This document shows, in pieces, positions 1 to 8,730 of a stretch of 48,793 nt of DNA. Under the pieces are notes generated by a model. It was given only the letters and a program-made list of their open reading frames with translations. It ran no database searches and was not told the origin of the DNA. Origin of the DNA: Candidatus Bathyarchaeia archaeon (GTDB lineage Archaea > Thermoproteota > Bathyarchaeia > Bathyarchaeales > Bathycorpusculaceae). A program made the position numbers and the translations under genes. The number at the start of each line of letters is the position of its first letter. Position 1 is the first letter of the stretch. The stretch lies in NCBI GenBank assembly GCA_030019335.1, contig JASEET010000003.1, forward strand, positions 152,242-201,034. The letters are read 5' to 3'.

Positions 1-87
1 TGAGAAGTCGCTAGAGATGTAACAACCCGTAAAGCCTTAACTCTTAAATATATTAGGGACCTCACGCAAAAATATGTTTAAAACTCG

Positions 88-1035
88 GTGAATACTTTGG
101 CGTCTCAACAGGTCATAATGGTTTCAAACCTAACCAAGTATTATGGAAACTTCAAAGCCCTAGACTCAGTTTCCTTCGCAGTCGGCAAAGGCTGGATTTA
201 TGGCTATCTCGGTCCGAACGGAGCGGGAAAAACAACCACCATAAGAACCATGCTTGGTCTCCTAAAACCAGATCAAGGTGAGGTTCAAATAGCAAGCGTC
301 AACCCAACAAAAGATCCGGTTCAAGCGCTTCAAAGCGTTGGATACGCCCCGGAGTTGCCAACCCTTCAAACCTTCTTCACCGGAATGCAGCTACTTGACT
401 TCATGGGTAGGATGTTTGGGTTGAATGCGCGGGATAGGAAGGAGGGAATTAAACAACTCCTTAATCTCGTTGGTTTAAAAGAATGGGGAGACAAGAAGAT
501 TGGAAAGTACAGTAAAGGAATGGTTCAGAGGCTGTCGGTGGCCCTAGCCCTCATCAACGACCCCACGGTTCTTATCATGGACGAACCTACGATCGGCATG
601 GACCCAGAAGCCACAGCCCACTTCAGAAACCTCTTCACAACTCTTTCAAAACAAGGCAAAACCGTTTTCATATCATCCCATCTCTTAGATGAAGTTCAAC
701 GAATCTGCACCCACGTAGGAATGATTAATAAGGGAAGGATGGTTTTTGACGGCCCAATAACGCAAGTGTTAGAAGCCTTCACTCAACAATGGGTCATAGA
801 AGCAGAACTGAAAGAAGTAACAAAAACAATAGTTTCAGCTCTCAAAAAACTAGACTACGTACAAGACGTGAAGACGGAGGGAAACAAGCTAAGAATAGAG
901 CTGAAGGAGAAGAAGGACTTGAGAGGCGAAATTTCCTCAGAAATCTTCAAGCGAAAAGGCGTGCTCCTAAGCTTAAATCTTCACAAGATTACTTTAGAGG
1001 ATGCCTATTTACGCGCCCTGAAAGGAGGTCAATAA
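88..1035 (+). CDS. ABC transporter ATP-binding protein (ABC-2 exporter type)
   Basis: This is the cytoplasmic ATPase of a two-part ABC exporter. All nucleotide-binding motifs are visible: Walker A GPNGAGKTT at about residues 42-50, signature YSKGMVQR at 141-148, Walker B VLIMDEPT at 161-168 and the H-loop SSHLL near 196. A C-terminal tail of about 90 residues follows, as is usual for DrrA/NatA-like ATPases. The start is a GTG. The permease gene follows after 2 bases, and its ribosome-binding site AAAGGAGGT lies in the last codons of this gene, so the two are cotranscribed. The exported substrate cannot be read from the sequence. Confidence 0.93.
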   Translation: MNTLASQQVIMVSNLTKYYGNFKALDSVSFAVGKGWIYGYLGPNGAGKTTTIRTMLGLLKPDQGEVQIASVNPTKDPVQALQSVGYAPELPTLQTFFTGMQLLDFMGRMFGLNARDRKEGIKQLLNLVGLKEWGDKKIGKYSKGMVQRLSVALALINDPTVLIMDEPTIGMDPEATAHFRNLFTTLSKQGKTVFISSHLLDEVQRICTHVGMINKGRMVFDGPITQVLEAFTQQWVIEAELKEVTKTIVSALKKLDYVQDVKTEGNKLRIELKEKKDLRGEISSEIFKRKGVLLSLNLHKITLEDAYLRALKGGQ

Positions 1036-1037
1036 AC

Positions 1038-1937
1038 ATGAGCGCCCTCCGGAGAATCACCGTCATCGTAGGCTACGAGTGGAGGAGAGCCCTAGCCAAG
1101 AAGTCGGTTCTCACCCTAATAATTCTAGCCATAGCAGTTCAAAGTTTGATACTGGCACTTTATTCTCGGTTTGCAGTGGACACTATGTTTTTGACAGAAG
1201 AGGTCAAACCTTTCATGTGGATTCTTGGAGTGTTACAGGGTCAAGGTCTTTTCGTCCAGTTGATTGCCATCATAATCGCCGGGAGCACAATGTCTGAAGA
1301 ATACGAACATGGAACAGCCGATATACTGCTCTCGAAACCCATCACGAAAGTTGAGTACTTGTCTGGGAAGTTTCTGGGCGGTTTTTCATTGCTAGCCTTA
1401 GTAGAGGCCCTAACAACCGTTGTAGGAGTCATTCTGGCGAGTTGGTTTTTTGGTCCCCAAAATGGTCTCCAGTATGTTCCACTCATATTTTTGGCGATCG
1501 TTTACTCAACTCTCATTTTCTTCTGTTTATCCTTCATGTTTAGCGAAGTCCTTAGAAGAAGCACTCTCACTATGCTAATTGCCCTCGTCATACTCGTTGC
1601 TTCATCAATCACAAGACAGCTCCTAGTCCAGCTCTACCTTACGACCGAAGAATATCTATACTTTTACCTAAGTAGAGGCATTCCAACATGGGGCGCAAAT
1701 TACTTCCCATCGCTTCTCATGAGGGAACTGATGACTATACCAAGCACCGTTTTTCTTAATTTGATTAATGACCCTTTAATACCCATTGAAGCGAGGATAA
1801 GAGGGGTTTCAGAGGCAATCTTGGTTAGGGAAGCTCTTCAACAGGCGGCAATAATTGTAGCAGTTTATGCCATAATTTTCATTCTGGTAGCTGTCTACAG
1901 ACTCCTCAAGTCAGATGTTACAAAGAAAACAGCTTAA
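1038..1937 (+). CDS. ABC-2 type permease, partner of the upstream ATPase
   Basis: An integral membrane protein of 299 residues with about six hydrophobic segments, beginning MSALRRITVIVGYEWRR, the usual N-terminus of ABC-2 permeases with a basic amphipathic stretch before the first membrane helix. I start it at the ATG at 1038 because AAAGGAGGT sits at 1021-1029 at good spacing; a longer open frame upstream is only a shadow of the ATPase gene. The motif MSEEYEHGTADILLSKPI after the second membrane segment is typical of the family. It should form the membrane channel used by the ATPase at 88-1035. Confidence 0.9.
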   Translation: MSALRRITVIVGYEWRRALAKKSVLTLIILAIAVQSLILALYSRFAVDTMFLTEEVKPFMWILGVLQGQGLFVQLIAIIIAGSTMSEEYEHGTADILLSKPITKVEYLSGKFLGGFSLLALVEALTTVVGVILASWFFGPQNGLQYVPLIFLAIVYSTLIFFCLSFMFSEVLRRSTLTMLIALVILVASSITRQLLVQLYLTTEEYLYFYLSRGIPTWGANYFPSLLMRELMTIPSTVFLNLINDPLIPIEARIRGVSEAILVREALQQAAIIVAVYAIIFILVAVYRLLKSDVTKKTA

Positions 1938-1961
1938 ACAACGAACTGTCTAATGTTCTTG

Positions 1962-2695
1962 TTACATTTCAGCCTTGAGTAAGAATTCTTCTGCGTTTTT
2001 GAGGGCTATCTTATGGAATACAAAGGTTACGACGACGGCTATAACTGCGCTTATGGAAACTGCGACGTAGAGGTCTATTTTTGGTAGTGGTACGGGAATG
2101 GTATGTACTCCATCGTAATTGCGTGTGGAAGGAGGGGAGAGAATATTGCCAACGCTAAGACTAAGCATAAGAGTACGTTAACGAAGGCCGTTAACGGTCT
2201 AACCATTCTAGGCCTTGGAGCTTCGGTGAAGTCGGCTCCCTTTATTCCTGCTCCGAGGGAAACTGCGCCTAAAGCGAAGATTAGCAGAATGGATTCTATC
2301 AACAATACTATGGCGATGTCTGGCGAAGGACGAGCGATTAGAACCCCAACAACGCCGCACATTAGCATTGCTATGCATGAAAAGATGGTTACAAAGGCGT
2401 ACTTACACTTGACTAGGCTGCGCGCGGTGATGGGTGAAGAAAAGAAAAGCCATACAGACCCGCCTTCCTCACCGATAATCATGGTGCCCAGCATAACAGC
2501 CATTAATGCCCCAGGTACAAGAAGTATCCAAGCGAGAAGGAACGGAGAACCCTCTGGCGCAACAGGTTCACCCAACATTCCCAAATACTGCATCAACGGC
2601 ATAAGTATGAAAATTAGGGGCATTATGAAAACGTACATGAGTTCCCGTCGTCTCGTAAAGACCTTACACCTTTCTATATACACGATTCTGATCAA
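1962..2695 (-). pseudogene. ABC-2 type permease, split by a one-base frameshift
   Basis: Two overlapping reading frames together give one ABC-2 permease. The first (2695 down to 2075) supplies the N-terminus and about five membrane segments and ends at TAG 2077-2075. The second frame carries the expected last membrane helix and the tail KNAEEFLLKAEM, ending at 1962. The span is 734 bases, one short of a whole number of codons. Adding one A to the A5 run (T5 at 2078-2082 on the + strand) joins the frames as YQKIDLYVAV. A one-base deletion, an assembly error or -1 slippage on the A run would all explain this. The start appears to be TTG at 2695. No ATPase lies beside it on the same strand. Confidence 0.75.
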
Positions 2696-2842
2696 CTCGT
2701 CTAGTTGAGCTATTAAAAGGCGCCATCCAAATTTTCATTTCTTGTCAATGATATTAGACCCAGCTCTAGGCTGCATCGATCAGTAAAGCCAAATAAAGTA
2801 TTAAATAAGTTATAAGTACACTGTTTCATCATAAACTGGTAA

Positions 2843-3739
2843 ATGAGAGGAACATCCTTGGAAACGGCAAATATTGTGGAAAAAGTCGGCTTTAACCTTC
2901 TAAAGCAAGCCGTGATCTATCTGCCCGAAGATGTTAAGCACGCACTGCAAAAAGCATATGCTGAGGAAACAAGTGAAGCAGGCAAAACCCAATTAAAAGC
3001 GATTCTGGACAATGTTGAACTCGCTGAGAGACATCAAGCTCCAATATGCCAAGACACGGGCACAATAATATTCTATGTTAAAGCTGGAGCTGGAGTGAAA
3101 AATCTTGACAAAATTGAAGAAACGTTAACAAAAGCAACGAGAAGAGCAACCGTGGAAGTTCCTCTTCGCCCAAATTCTGTTAATCCCTTCACACAGAAAA
3201 ACAGCGGAGACAACACTGGAAGGCTGATACCGTATATAAACTGGGAAATCGTGTCCGGAGACAGCATAGAATTAACCGTGATGCCAAAGGGCGGAGGCTC
3301 CGAAAACGTTTGCATCTCTGGAATGCTTGTTCCGGGAGAAGGAATAAAAGGGCTGAAAAAGTTCGTTGTGGACGCTGTGATAAGGGCTGGGGCAAAACCA
3401 TGTCCGCCAAACATTTTAGGCATCGGAATTGGGGGCGGAGCCGATATTTCCATAAAGCTAGCCAAAAAAGCCTTGCTGAGACCTTTAAACGAGCCTAATC
3501 CAGACCCGGAAATAGCAGAGCTTGAAAAGGAAATCTTCGAAGCTGTAAACATGACTGGAATTGGGCCTATGGGGTTGGGTGGAAAAACCACAGCGTTAGG
3601 CGTGCACATAGACTATGCATATAGACATCCAGCATCCTATCCAGCGGCTGTTGCTTTCCAATGCTGGGCTGCAAGAAGAGCAACCGCACGAATTAACTCA
3701 GCGGGGAAAGTTGAATATTTGACACATAGAATGTGGTGA
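2843..3739 (+). CDS. Fumarate hydratase (class I), alpha/N-terminal subunit
   Basis: Encodes the iron-sulfur subunit of two-subunit class I fumarase, which interconverts fumarate and malate in the cytoplasm. Three Cys in conserved settings are the expected ligands of the [4Fe-4S] cluster: PICQDTG (about residue 69), SENVCISGM (about 157) and AKPCPPNI (about 187). The length of 298 residues fits the stand-alone alpha subunit. The beta subunit starts 11 bases after the stop. The related two-subunit L-tartrate dehydratase (TtdA) has the same fold, so substrate choice is inferred from how common fumarase is in archaea. An AT-rich stretch at about 2795-2815 could hold the promoter. Confidence 0.92.
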   Translation: MRGTSLETANIVEKVGFNLLKQAVIYLPEDVKHALQKAYAEETSEAGKTQLKAILDNVELAERHQAPICQDTGTIIFYVKAGAGVKNLDKIEETLTKATRRATVEVPLRPNSVNPFTQKNSGDNTGRLIPYINWEIVSGDSIELTVMPKGGGSENVCISGMLVPGEGIKGLKKFVVDAVIRAGAKPCPPNILGIGIGGGADISIKLAKKALLRPLNEPNPDPEIAELEKEIFEAVNMTGIGPMGLGGKTTALGVHIDYAYRHPASYPAAVAFQCWAARRATARINSAGKVEYLTHRMW

Positions 3740-3750
3740 GGTGAAATAGG

Positions 3751-4356
3751 ATGGCTGTTTACAAATTTAAGACGCCTATCTCGGAGGAAGAAATTCGCAA
3801 ACTCAAGGTTAACGATGTGCTCTACATAACTGGAACTATGGTGACTGCCAGAGACCAAGCTCACAGAAGAGCCCTAGAACACTTTAAGCAAGGAAAAGCC
3901 TTGCCCATAAGCCTTGAAGGACTAGCAGTTTTCCACTGCGGTCCAGTGATGAAGAAGGAAGGAGAAAAATGGATTCCTGTGGCAGCAGGCCCGACAACAA
4001 GCACAAGAATGGATATTTTCGAGGATGAATTCATTAAAAACTTCAAAGTTCGGGTGATAATTGGCAAGGGTGGAATGGGTAGAAGAACAACTGAAGCCAT
4101 GGCAAAATACGGCGCTGTTTATGGTGCTTTCACGGGTGGAGCCGCAGTATTAGCCGCAAAAGCCATAAGAAGCGTTAGAACTGTCGAATGGTTTGATTTG
4201 GGAATGCCTGAAGCCATGTGGGTTCTGGAAGTTGAGGAATTTGGTCCATTAGCAATCGCTATTGACTCTCATGGAAACAACCTTTTCATGGAAGTTCAAA
4301 AGAAGGTTGAGGAAAACAAACAGAGAATCTATCAGAAACTTGGCTTGTCGCCATAG
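3751..4356 (+). CDS. Fumarate hydratase (class I), beta/C-terminal subunit
   Basis: The second subunit of class I fumarase, 201 residues, matching the C-terminal (swivel) domain of one-chain class I fumarases. Family landmarks are ISEEEIRKLKVNDVLYITG near the N-terminus, TGTMVTARDQAHRR at about 27-40, HCGPVM, AAGPTTSTRMD, and IGKGGMGRRT followed by the GAVYGAFTGGAA segment. It is read with the alpha subunit upstream and ends in TAG, followed by T-rich sequence (4368-4386) that could act as a terminator. Confidence 0.92.
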   Translation: MAVYKFKTPISEEEIRKLKVNDVLYITGTMVTARDQAHRRALEHFKQGKALPISLEGLAVFHCGPVMKKEGEKWIPVAAGPTTSTRMDIFEDEFIKNFKVRVIIGKGGMGRRTTEAMAKYGAVYGAFTGGAAVLAAKAIRSVRTVEWFDLGMPEAMWVLEVEEFGPLAIAIDSHGNNLFMEVQKKVEENKQRIYQKLGLSP

Positions 4357-4478
4357 TTTCAACACTATTTTTCTTTTTAATCTTTACGTTTGATTTCTGA
4401 TATCAAGTTTGGATTTTGTTTAATGTGTCAGAAGATTTAATATTCGATTTCTTATTCCATTAAAACGGGGCCAGAGCA

Positions 4479-4911
4479 ATGTTCAAAAATTTTAGGGACA
4501 AAATAACCCTTTCCGGAATCGTGGTGCTAGTGATAGGTGTAGTTCTTCTAATATTCACCTTCATAAGTGCTTATGGATTCTTAACTCAAAGCCTAGAGAT
4601 TATTGCTTCCAAAGATTTAGTGCAAACATTTGGCGAAGCATTGGCGCCTCTGATTGCAACATGCATACGTATAATGTATCTTGGAGTAATGGGATGGATA
4701 GGGTCGCTCTTAACCGTAAGAGGTGTGACATTAATCGCTCATGCACCTAAGATAGCGAAGGCTGTTCCGCAAAAACAAGCGGTAGCTAAACAAAAACCGC
4801 CACCCCCGGAAAATAAAGACTGAGCGGTCAAGAGAAGAAGCTAAACAACCAGAACCACAGCAGGAGCCGCCGCAAGAAGACAACTCTTCGCAACAATCAC
4901 CCGATTCCTAA
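4479..4911 (+). pseudogene. Small two-helix membrane protein, C-terminal tail frameshifted
   Basis: The intact frame (4479-4823) encodes 114 residues with two hydrophobic segments (about 13-37 and 59-80) and a basic, Pro-rich tail ending PPPPENKD before TGA. From 4819 the +1 frame continues openly to TAA at 4909-4911 as a Glu/Gln/Pro-rich stretch (TEREE-type, then QPEPQQEPPQ, ending QSPDS), just the composition expected for the rest of such a tail. The full span holds one base too many. This may be a real one-base insertion with a shortened but functional protein, or an assembly error. No family is recognised. It heads a three-gene membrane-protein cluster reaching 6166. Confidence 0.55.
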
Positions 4912-4944
4912 TTCACATGCAAAACTCTGAAAAAGGAATAAGTC

Positions 4945-5724
4945 ATGAGAATACCAATCCGAATCATAGGCATAGCCACAGCATTTTTCTGGATAATCCT
5001 AATTGTTTTTTCCGTTTCTGCAGCATATTCTGTTAAAGATTTACAGTTTGATTTTGGAGAGCCACAAATAGGCGTAACTTTGGACAATAAAATACTCTTT
5101 TCCCTACCAATAACTATTATTAACAAAGGCTACTACAACATAGGCTTCTTCAACGTAACAACGGAAGTTTCAGACAAAGAAGGCTTCACAATTACGCAGG
5201 GAACCACATTTATCCCTATTATAAAGAAAGGTGAAGGAATAACTACGACCCACAATGCGACAATAGATGTTAACGATTTGTTGCAGAGCAATCAAAACTA
5301 CCTGTTCAATAACACTGAACTGAAAATCCTTGAAGTAGTAAGCATGAGAATTGCTGAAGTGATTCCCGTTCAAGCCTCAACAAATCTTTCTATAGCTTGG
5401 GGTGCACCACTATACAACTTCACGTTAGGAGAAATCGAATACACAGTGTCTAACCAAACCCACTTAAGAGCTATCATTCCAATAAGTTTTGAGAATCACG
5501 CGTTCTTCGACTTAACTGGAAGCATTCAAATATGTATGTACAATAGCACTAACATGCTTGTGGATGAGGGACAAACCATCATCGAAGCTCGGCAAAACTC
5601 CCCTTACCGTGGCTATATAGAACTTTATGTTCTGACTGCAGAAATGACTGAAACTGGATGTTTTGAAGTCTATTTTCTAACTCCGTTTTTCAGTTATGGG
5701 CCTTTGGTGATTCCCTATGGTTGA
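4945..5724 (+). CDS. Membrane-anchored extracytoplasmic protein, unknown function
   Basis: A 259-residue protein with one N-terminal hydrophobic helix (about residues 5-26) acting as signal anchor, then a long domain rich in beta-forming residues and Asn-X-Ser/Thr sites, as in many archaeal cell-surface proteins of immunoglobulin-like build. I recognise no named family. Its stop overlaps the start of the next gene (5717) by eight bases, so the two are translationally coupled and likely form a membrane complex, possibly with the small protein at 4479. Confidence 0.7.
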   Translation: MRIPIRIIGIATAFFWIILIVFSVSAAYSVKDLQFDFGEPQIGVTLDNKILFSLPITIINKGYYNIGFFNVTTEVSDKEGFTITQGTTFIPIIKKGEGITTTHNATIDVNDLLQSNQNYLFNNTELKILEVVSMRIAEVIPVQASTNLSIAWGAPLYNFTLGEIEYTVSNQTHLRAIIPISFENHAFFDLTGSIQICMYNSTNMLVDEGQTIIEARQNSPYRGYIELYVLTAEMTETGCFEVYFLTPFFSYGPLVIPYG

Positions 5725-6166
5725 CGCGAATAAAGACTTTAAAAAACGCCTTCAGAAAATCACGTTTAAAGCCCTAAAAGCAACCCTAAAAGGGGTCTTT
5801 TTCTATGCAATTTACTTTGTTTTATCAATGTTTTTGGCTCCAATTTCAGAAATAGTTCCGGGTTTCCAGCGGATGGTTGAGACTTTCGTTATGGTATACA
5901 TTTTCTTAATCATTGTTGGAGAGCTAACTTCCGGAACGATTTTTCAACATTTTCTTAATGCGGCTAAGGCGTTGTTTGTGATTCTTTATTTGATTTTATC
6001 GTTCAAAGGTGGGATAATGGGCATAACCTTCCAAAATATAAACTTGATTGTTGACCTTCGCTTGTTTCTGATAATTGCCATGCTTCTCAGCTTATTGGGA
6101 TTCGCAAAATCTATACTTCAAGCAATAAACTTTCTAAACGAAAAGACAGAATATTCACACATCTAA
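5717..6166 (+). CDS. Four-helix integral membrane protein, unknown function
   Basis: Encodes 149 residues with four hydrophobic segments (about 26-46, 56-75, 83-103, 110-135) after a short basic N-terminus, so the N-terminus probably faces the cytoplasm. The ATG lies inside the last codons of the preceding gene. No catalytic motif is visible. Most likely it is the membrane partner of the surface protein encoded just upstream. Confidence 0.7.
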   Translation: MVDANKDFKKRLQKITFKALKATLKGVFFYAIYFVLSMFLAPISEIVPGFQRMVETFVMVYIFLIIVGELTSGTIFQHFLNAAKALFVILYLILSFKGGIMGITFQNINLIVDLRLFLIIAMLLSLLGFAKSILQAINFLNEKTEYSHI

Positions 6167-6178
6167 TTTTTTCATGTA

Positions 6179-6664
6179 TCATTTAAAAGGTAGTTTCCTG
6201 CTCATAACGTAAGCGTCTTCTCCGTCAGCATAGTAGCTTCGAATTGTGCGGGTGACTTGGAATCCTAACTTTTTATATAGGTTAATTGCTGTTGTGTTGG
6301 TTGCTCTAACTTCTAGAAAGCATTGTTTTGCATTGTATAGTTGCATGTTCTCCATAGCCCTTTTAATCAAGGCTTGTCCTATGCCTTTACCTCTGTGCTG
6401 GGGCAAAACAGCAACTGAGACTATATGTCCTTTCTTAATTAAGCCGCGAAAACCAAAATTTGATAAGCCTAGTTCATTGCGGCACATTATGTAGCCTACA
6501 ACCTCGCCGTCTTCCTCTGCTATGAGAAAGGTTTCAGGGAATCTGCGATGCAAATCCATGAAGAAGTAGTCTGTATAATTCTCTGGTAGACAAACACGGT
6601 TAATATATGTAACGCGTTTCAAGTCGTTTACATTGAACTTCCGCAGTATAAAGGTCTGCTGCAA
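6179..6664 (-). CDS. rimI: GNAT N-acetyltransferase, RimI/Ard1-like
   Basis: A 161-residue protein that should acetylate N-terminal amino groups of proteins using acetyl-CoA. It has the RimI/Ard1 layout: an N-terminal alpha1-alpha2 region with LPENYTDYFF near residue 30, the acetyl-CoA pyrophosphate-binding loop PQHRGKGIGQALI near residue 90, then ECFLEVRA-like strand (CFLEVRATN), INLYKKLGF and a C-terminal YADGEDAYVM, all hallmarks of archaeal Ard1. The likely start is TTG at 6664. It is convergent with the membrane cluster on the left, separated by about 12 bases. Confidence 0.9.
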   Translation of the reverse strand: MQQTFILRKFNVNDLKRVTYINRVCLPENYTDYFFMDLHRRFPETFLIAEEDGEVVGYIMCRNELGLSNFGFRGLIKKGHIVSVAVLPQHRGKGIGQALIKRAMENMQLYNAKQCFLEVRATNTTAINLYKKLGFQVTRTIRSYYADGEDAYVMSRKLPFK

Positions 6665-6766
6665 TTGTGTTTTCCCTTCCCACTCTGTCTTTAATATGAA
6701 TTTACGGTTAGGTTAACTCCCTTTCGTATTTAAAAGTACTACTTTTCAAATATGCCGTAAGCATTT

Positions 6767-8041
6767 TCACTCTTCTTTCGCTTTGACTTCGGGTAGTGTG
6801 GAGTTTCCATGGGGCATTACCCAGATTTTGGCTTTTTTTCCAACGACACTAAATGCTTCGTTTAAGGCGTCGTTTAACGCTCTCGCTGTTTTTAGTTTAA
6901 AAATGTTCGTGGCATAATAGTCTGGCATTGATGAAGCTAGGATTATCTGAACTTTTTGCAAGGCTTTCATTAAATAGTAGGCTTTATGTCCACCTAAAAC
7001 AAAATTGCGCTTAATCTCCCTTTCAGCGGCTTTTAAATCCTTGAACTTAACCATCCAGTCATAAAAGACTTGGTTTCCATGTCCTTCTGGGCATTCAGCT
7101 GCTAAAATTATTACGCCGCCGCGTTTAACCACTTCAAGGACGTTGTCAACGCCTTTGTAGGCTTGGAAAAGGTTTACATCCGCCGGATATCCACCAGGAC
7201 TAACAACAACTATGTCTGCTTTGCGGTCTATTGTTACTCGGTACATTTCGTCAACAAGTTTTGCTCCTTCATAAAATGCTTGTTCAAAATCGCCCGCGAA
7301 AGCCTTGACAACTTCGCCTTTACTGTTAATCACAACATTTAAAATGAAGTCTACTTTTGCAAGTTTTGCGGCTTCAACCATGTCCTCGTGGATTGGGTTT
7401 CCTTCCAAAACTCCAGTTTTGGCTTTCGGATGCAAAAGCATAACATGATTATGCTTTATCGTTTCTTCACCAGCAACAGCGGGTAAAACGCTTTTTCTTC
7501 CTCCGCCATAACCAGCATAATAGTGGAGGCATACGTCTCCTGTTAAGATTTTCACATCTGCCTCAGCGAAAACACGGTTTAAATAGACTTCTGTTCCATG
7601 TTTCCGAGTTTTACCTACATGAACCAAGTCTTGAGCATTGCAATCGTGGCTTATGGCTTTCACACGGTTAAGAACATTTTCACCCAACAATTTTTCAGCT
7701 TCTTCATGTGTAACAGCTCTGTGCGTGCCGCAACCAAAAATAACCGTTATGTTCTCATCTCTAACACCACCCATGTTCAATTCATCAAGTAATGGCGGAA
7801 CCATCAGGTGGCTTGGTGCGGGTCTGGTTGCATCATCCACAACTATTGCCACCTTATGTTCAGGCTTAACAATCGCACTTAAAGTTTTGGAGCCTATTGG
7901 CTCCCTTAAAGCCCTTTCAATCTCCGCCCTAGCATCTGGTACTCCAGGCTTCTCCCTCGGTTCAATGGAACCCAAAAAATTTCGCGTTGGAACTCTCACG
8001 CAAACCTCCGTTCTTCCATAAGGAAGCCAAACATCAACCAT
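6767..8041 (-). CDS. LarA-family (nickel-pincer) racemase/epimerase-like protein
   Basis: A 424-residue member of the LarA family (DUF2088 N-terminal domain). LarA-type enzymes use a nickel pincer nucleotide bound to a Lys to racemise or epimerise 2-hydroxyacids. Visible landmarks: VDDATRPAPS (about residues 71-80), GCGTHRAVTHEEAEKLLG, ISHDCN, and HYYAGYGGGRKSVLP, whose Lys is in the place of the cofactor-binding Lys. The C-terminal domain has PGGYPADVNLFQAYKG. LarB, LarC and LarE, which build the cofactor, are not in this window. The substrate is uncertain, as the family is now known to be diverse. Confidence 0.85.
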   Translation of the reverse strand: MVDVWLPYGRTEVCVRVPTRNFLGSIEPREKPGVPDARAEIERALREPIGSKTLSAIVKPEHKVAIVVDDATRPAPSHLMVPPLLDELNMGGVRDENITVIFGCGTHRAVTHEEAEKLLGENVLNRVKAISHDCNAQDLVHVGKTRKHGTEVYLNRVFAEADVKILTGDVCLHYYAGYGGGRKSVLPAVAGEETIKHNHVMLLHPKAKTGVLEGNPIHEDMVEAAKLAKVDFILNVVINSKGEVVKAFAGDFEQAFYEGAKLVDEMYRVTIDRKADIVVVSPGGYPADVNLFQAYKGVDNVLEVVKRGGVIILAAECPEGHGNQVFYDWMVKFKDLKAAEREIKRNFVLGGHKAYYLMKALQKVQIILASSMPDYYATNIFKLKTARALNDALNEAFSVVGKKAKIWVMPHGNSTLPEVKAKEE

Positions 8042-8145
8042 GAGACATCACTTGAATATGAAAACACGCAAACAGCAACTATTAAGCCTTATCGAAAAAA
8101 ACGTTATTTAGGAACACACTCTTGTATAATTCAATAAGTGGTTAA

Positions 8146-8352
8146 GTGAGCGTCATGGTCAGTAAGAATCAACTGAAGCTTGTGCTAGATAAACTGGACA
8201 CGGTTAGGCTTGAGCTTTTGAGGCTTAGAACAATGCTTCTGCCCGAGGAAAAGCTAAGTAAAGAAGAGGCAAGAAAACTCGAGGAAGCCCGAAAGGAAAT
8301 AACTCAAGGTTTAGGCATAAACATTGAAGAACTGGTTAAAGAGCTAGGCTGA
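8146..8352 (+). CDS. Small helical protein, antitoxin-like, no toxin partner
   Basis: A 68-residue, highly charged and almost wholly helical protein (LVLDKLDTVRLELLRLRTML, then KLSKEEARKLEEARKEI) ending GINIEELVKELG. This resembles small archaeal antitoxins of RelB-like or VapB-like type, which usually precede a RelE or PIN gene. No toxin follows; the next 380 bases hold no clear gene. The start could be GTG 8146 or ATG 8155. It appears to be an orphan antitoxin; functional assignment is inference. Confidence 0.6.
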   Translation: MSVMVSKNQLKLVLDKLDTVRLELLRLRTMLLPEEKLSKEEARKLEEARKEITQGLGINIEELVKELG

Positions 8353-8730
8353 TTACATATTGTTTCAAGTTATCATTTCTCAGAAAGCAAGAAAATCCTT
8401 AGGAAAGAAGTATCGCCAACTACAAACATGATCTAAACGTTTTCTGTTTTCTCTCTTGCAGTTAGACAAGGGTGCAGCGAAAAATTCTATGATAAGAATT
8501 TCCTGTAAAAGACGTAAAGGTCCCATGCGATGCCGTCGGAATGAAGAAAAATAAATCTAGTGCAGCATGAAACAACCCCAGATGCAAAATCGGGGACAAC
8601 ACCAAAGCAAACGTGCTCATCAGCGATTTATCCATGTGGATTCCTTTTTTTTGTTCTCTTTTCTGCCCTTAAACCTATGTTTCCACGTTAACTTAAGGTT
8701 TTCTAGCGAAACAAATCCAAAAGGAGGGAT
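8353..8730. other. Intergenic region without a recognisable gene
   Basis: About 380 bases downstream of the orphan antitoxin-like gene and downstream of the convergent methyltransferase. I looked for a toxin gene in all frames, for tRNA features and for C/D-box motifs and saw none that I could support. It contains a T8 run near 8646-8653, possibly terminating + strand transcripts. Confidence 0.4.
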
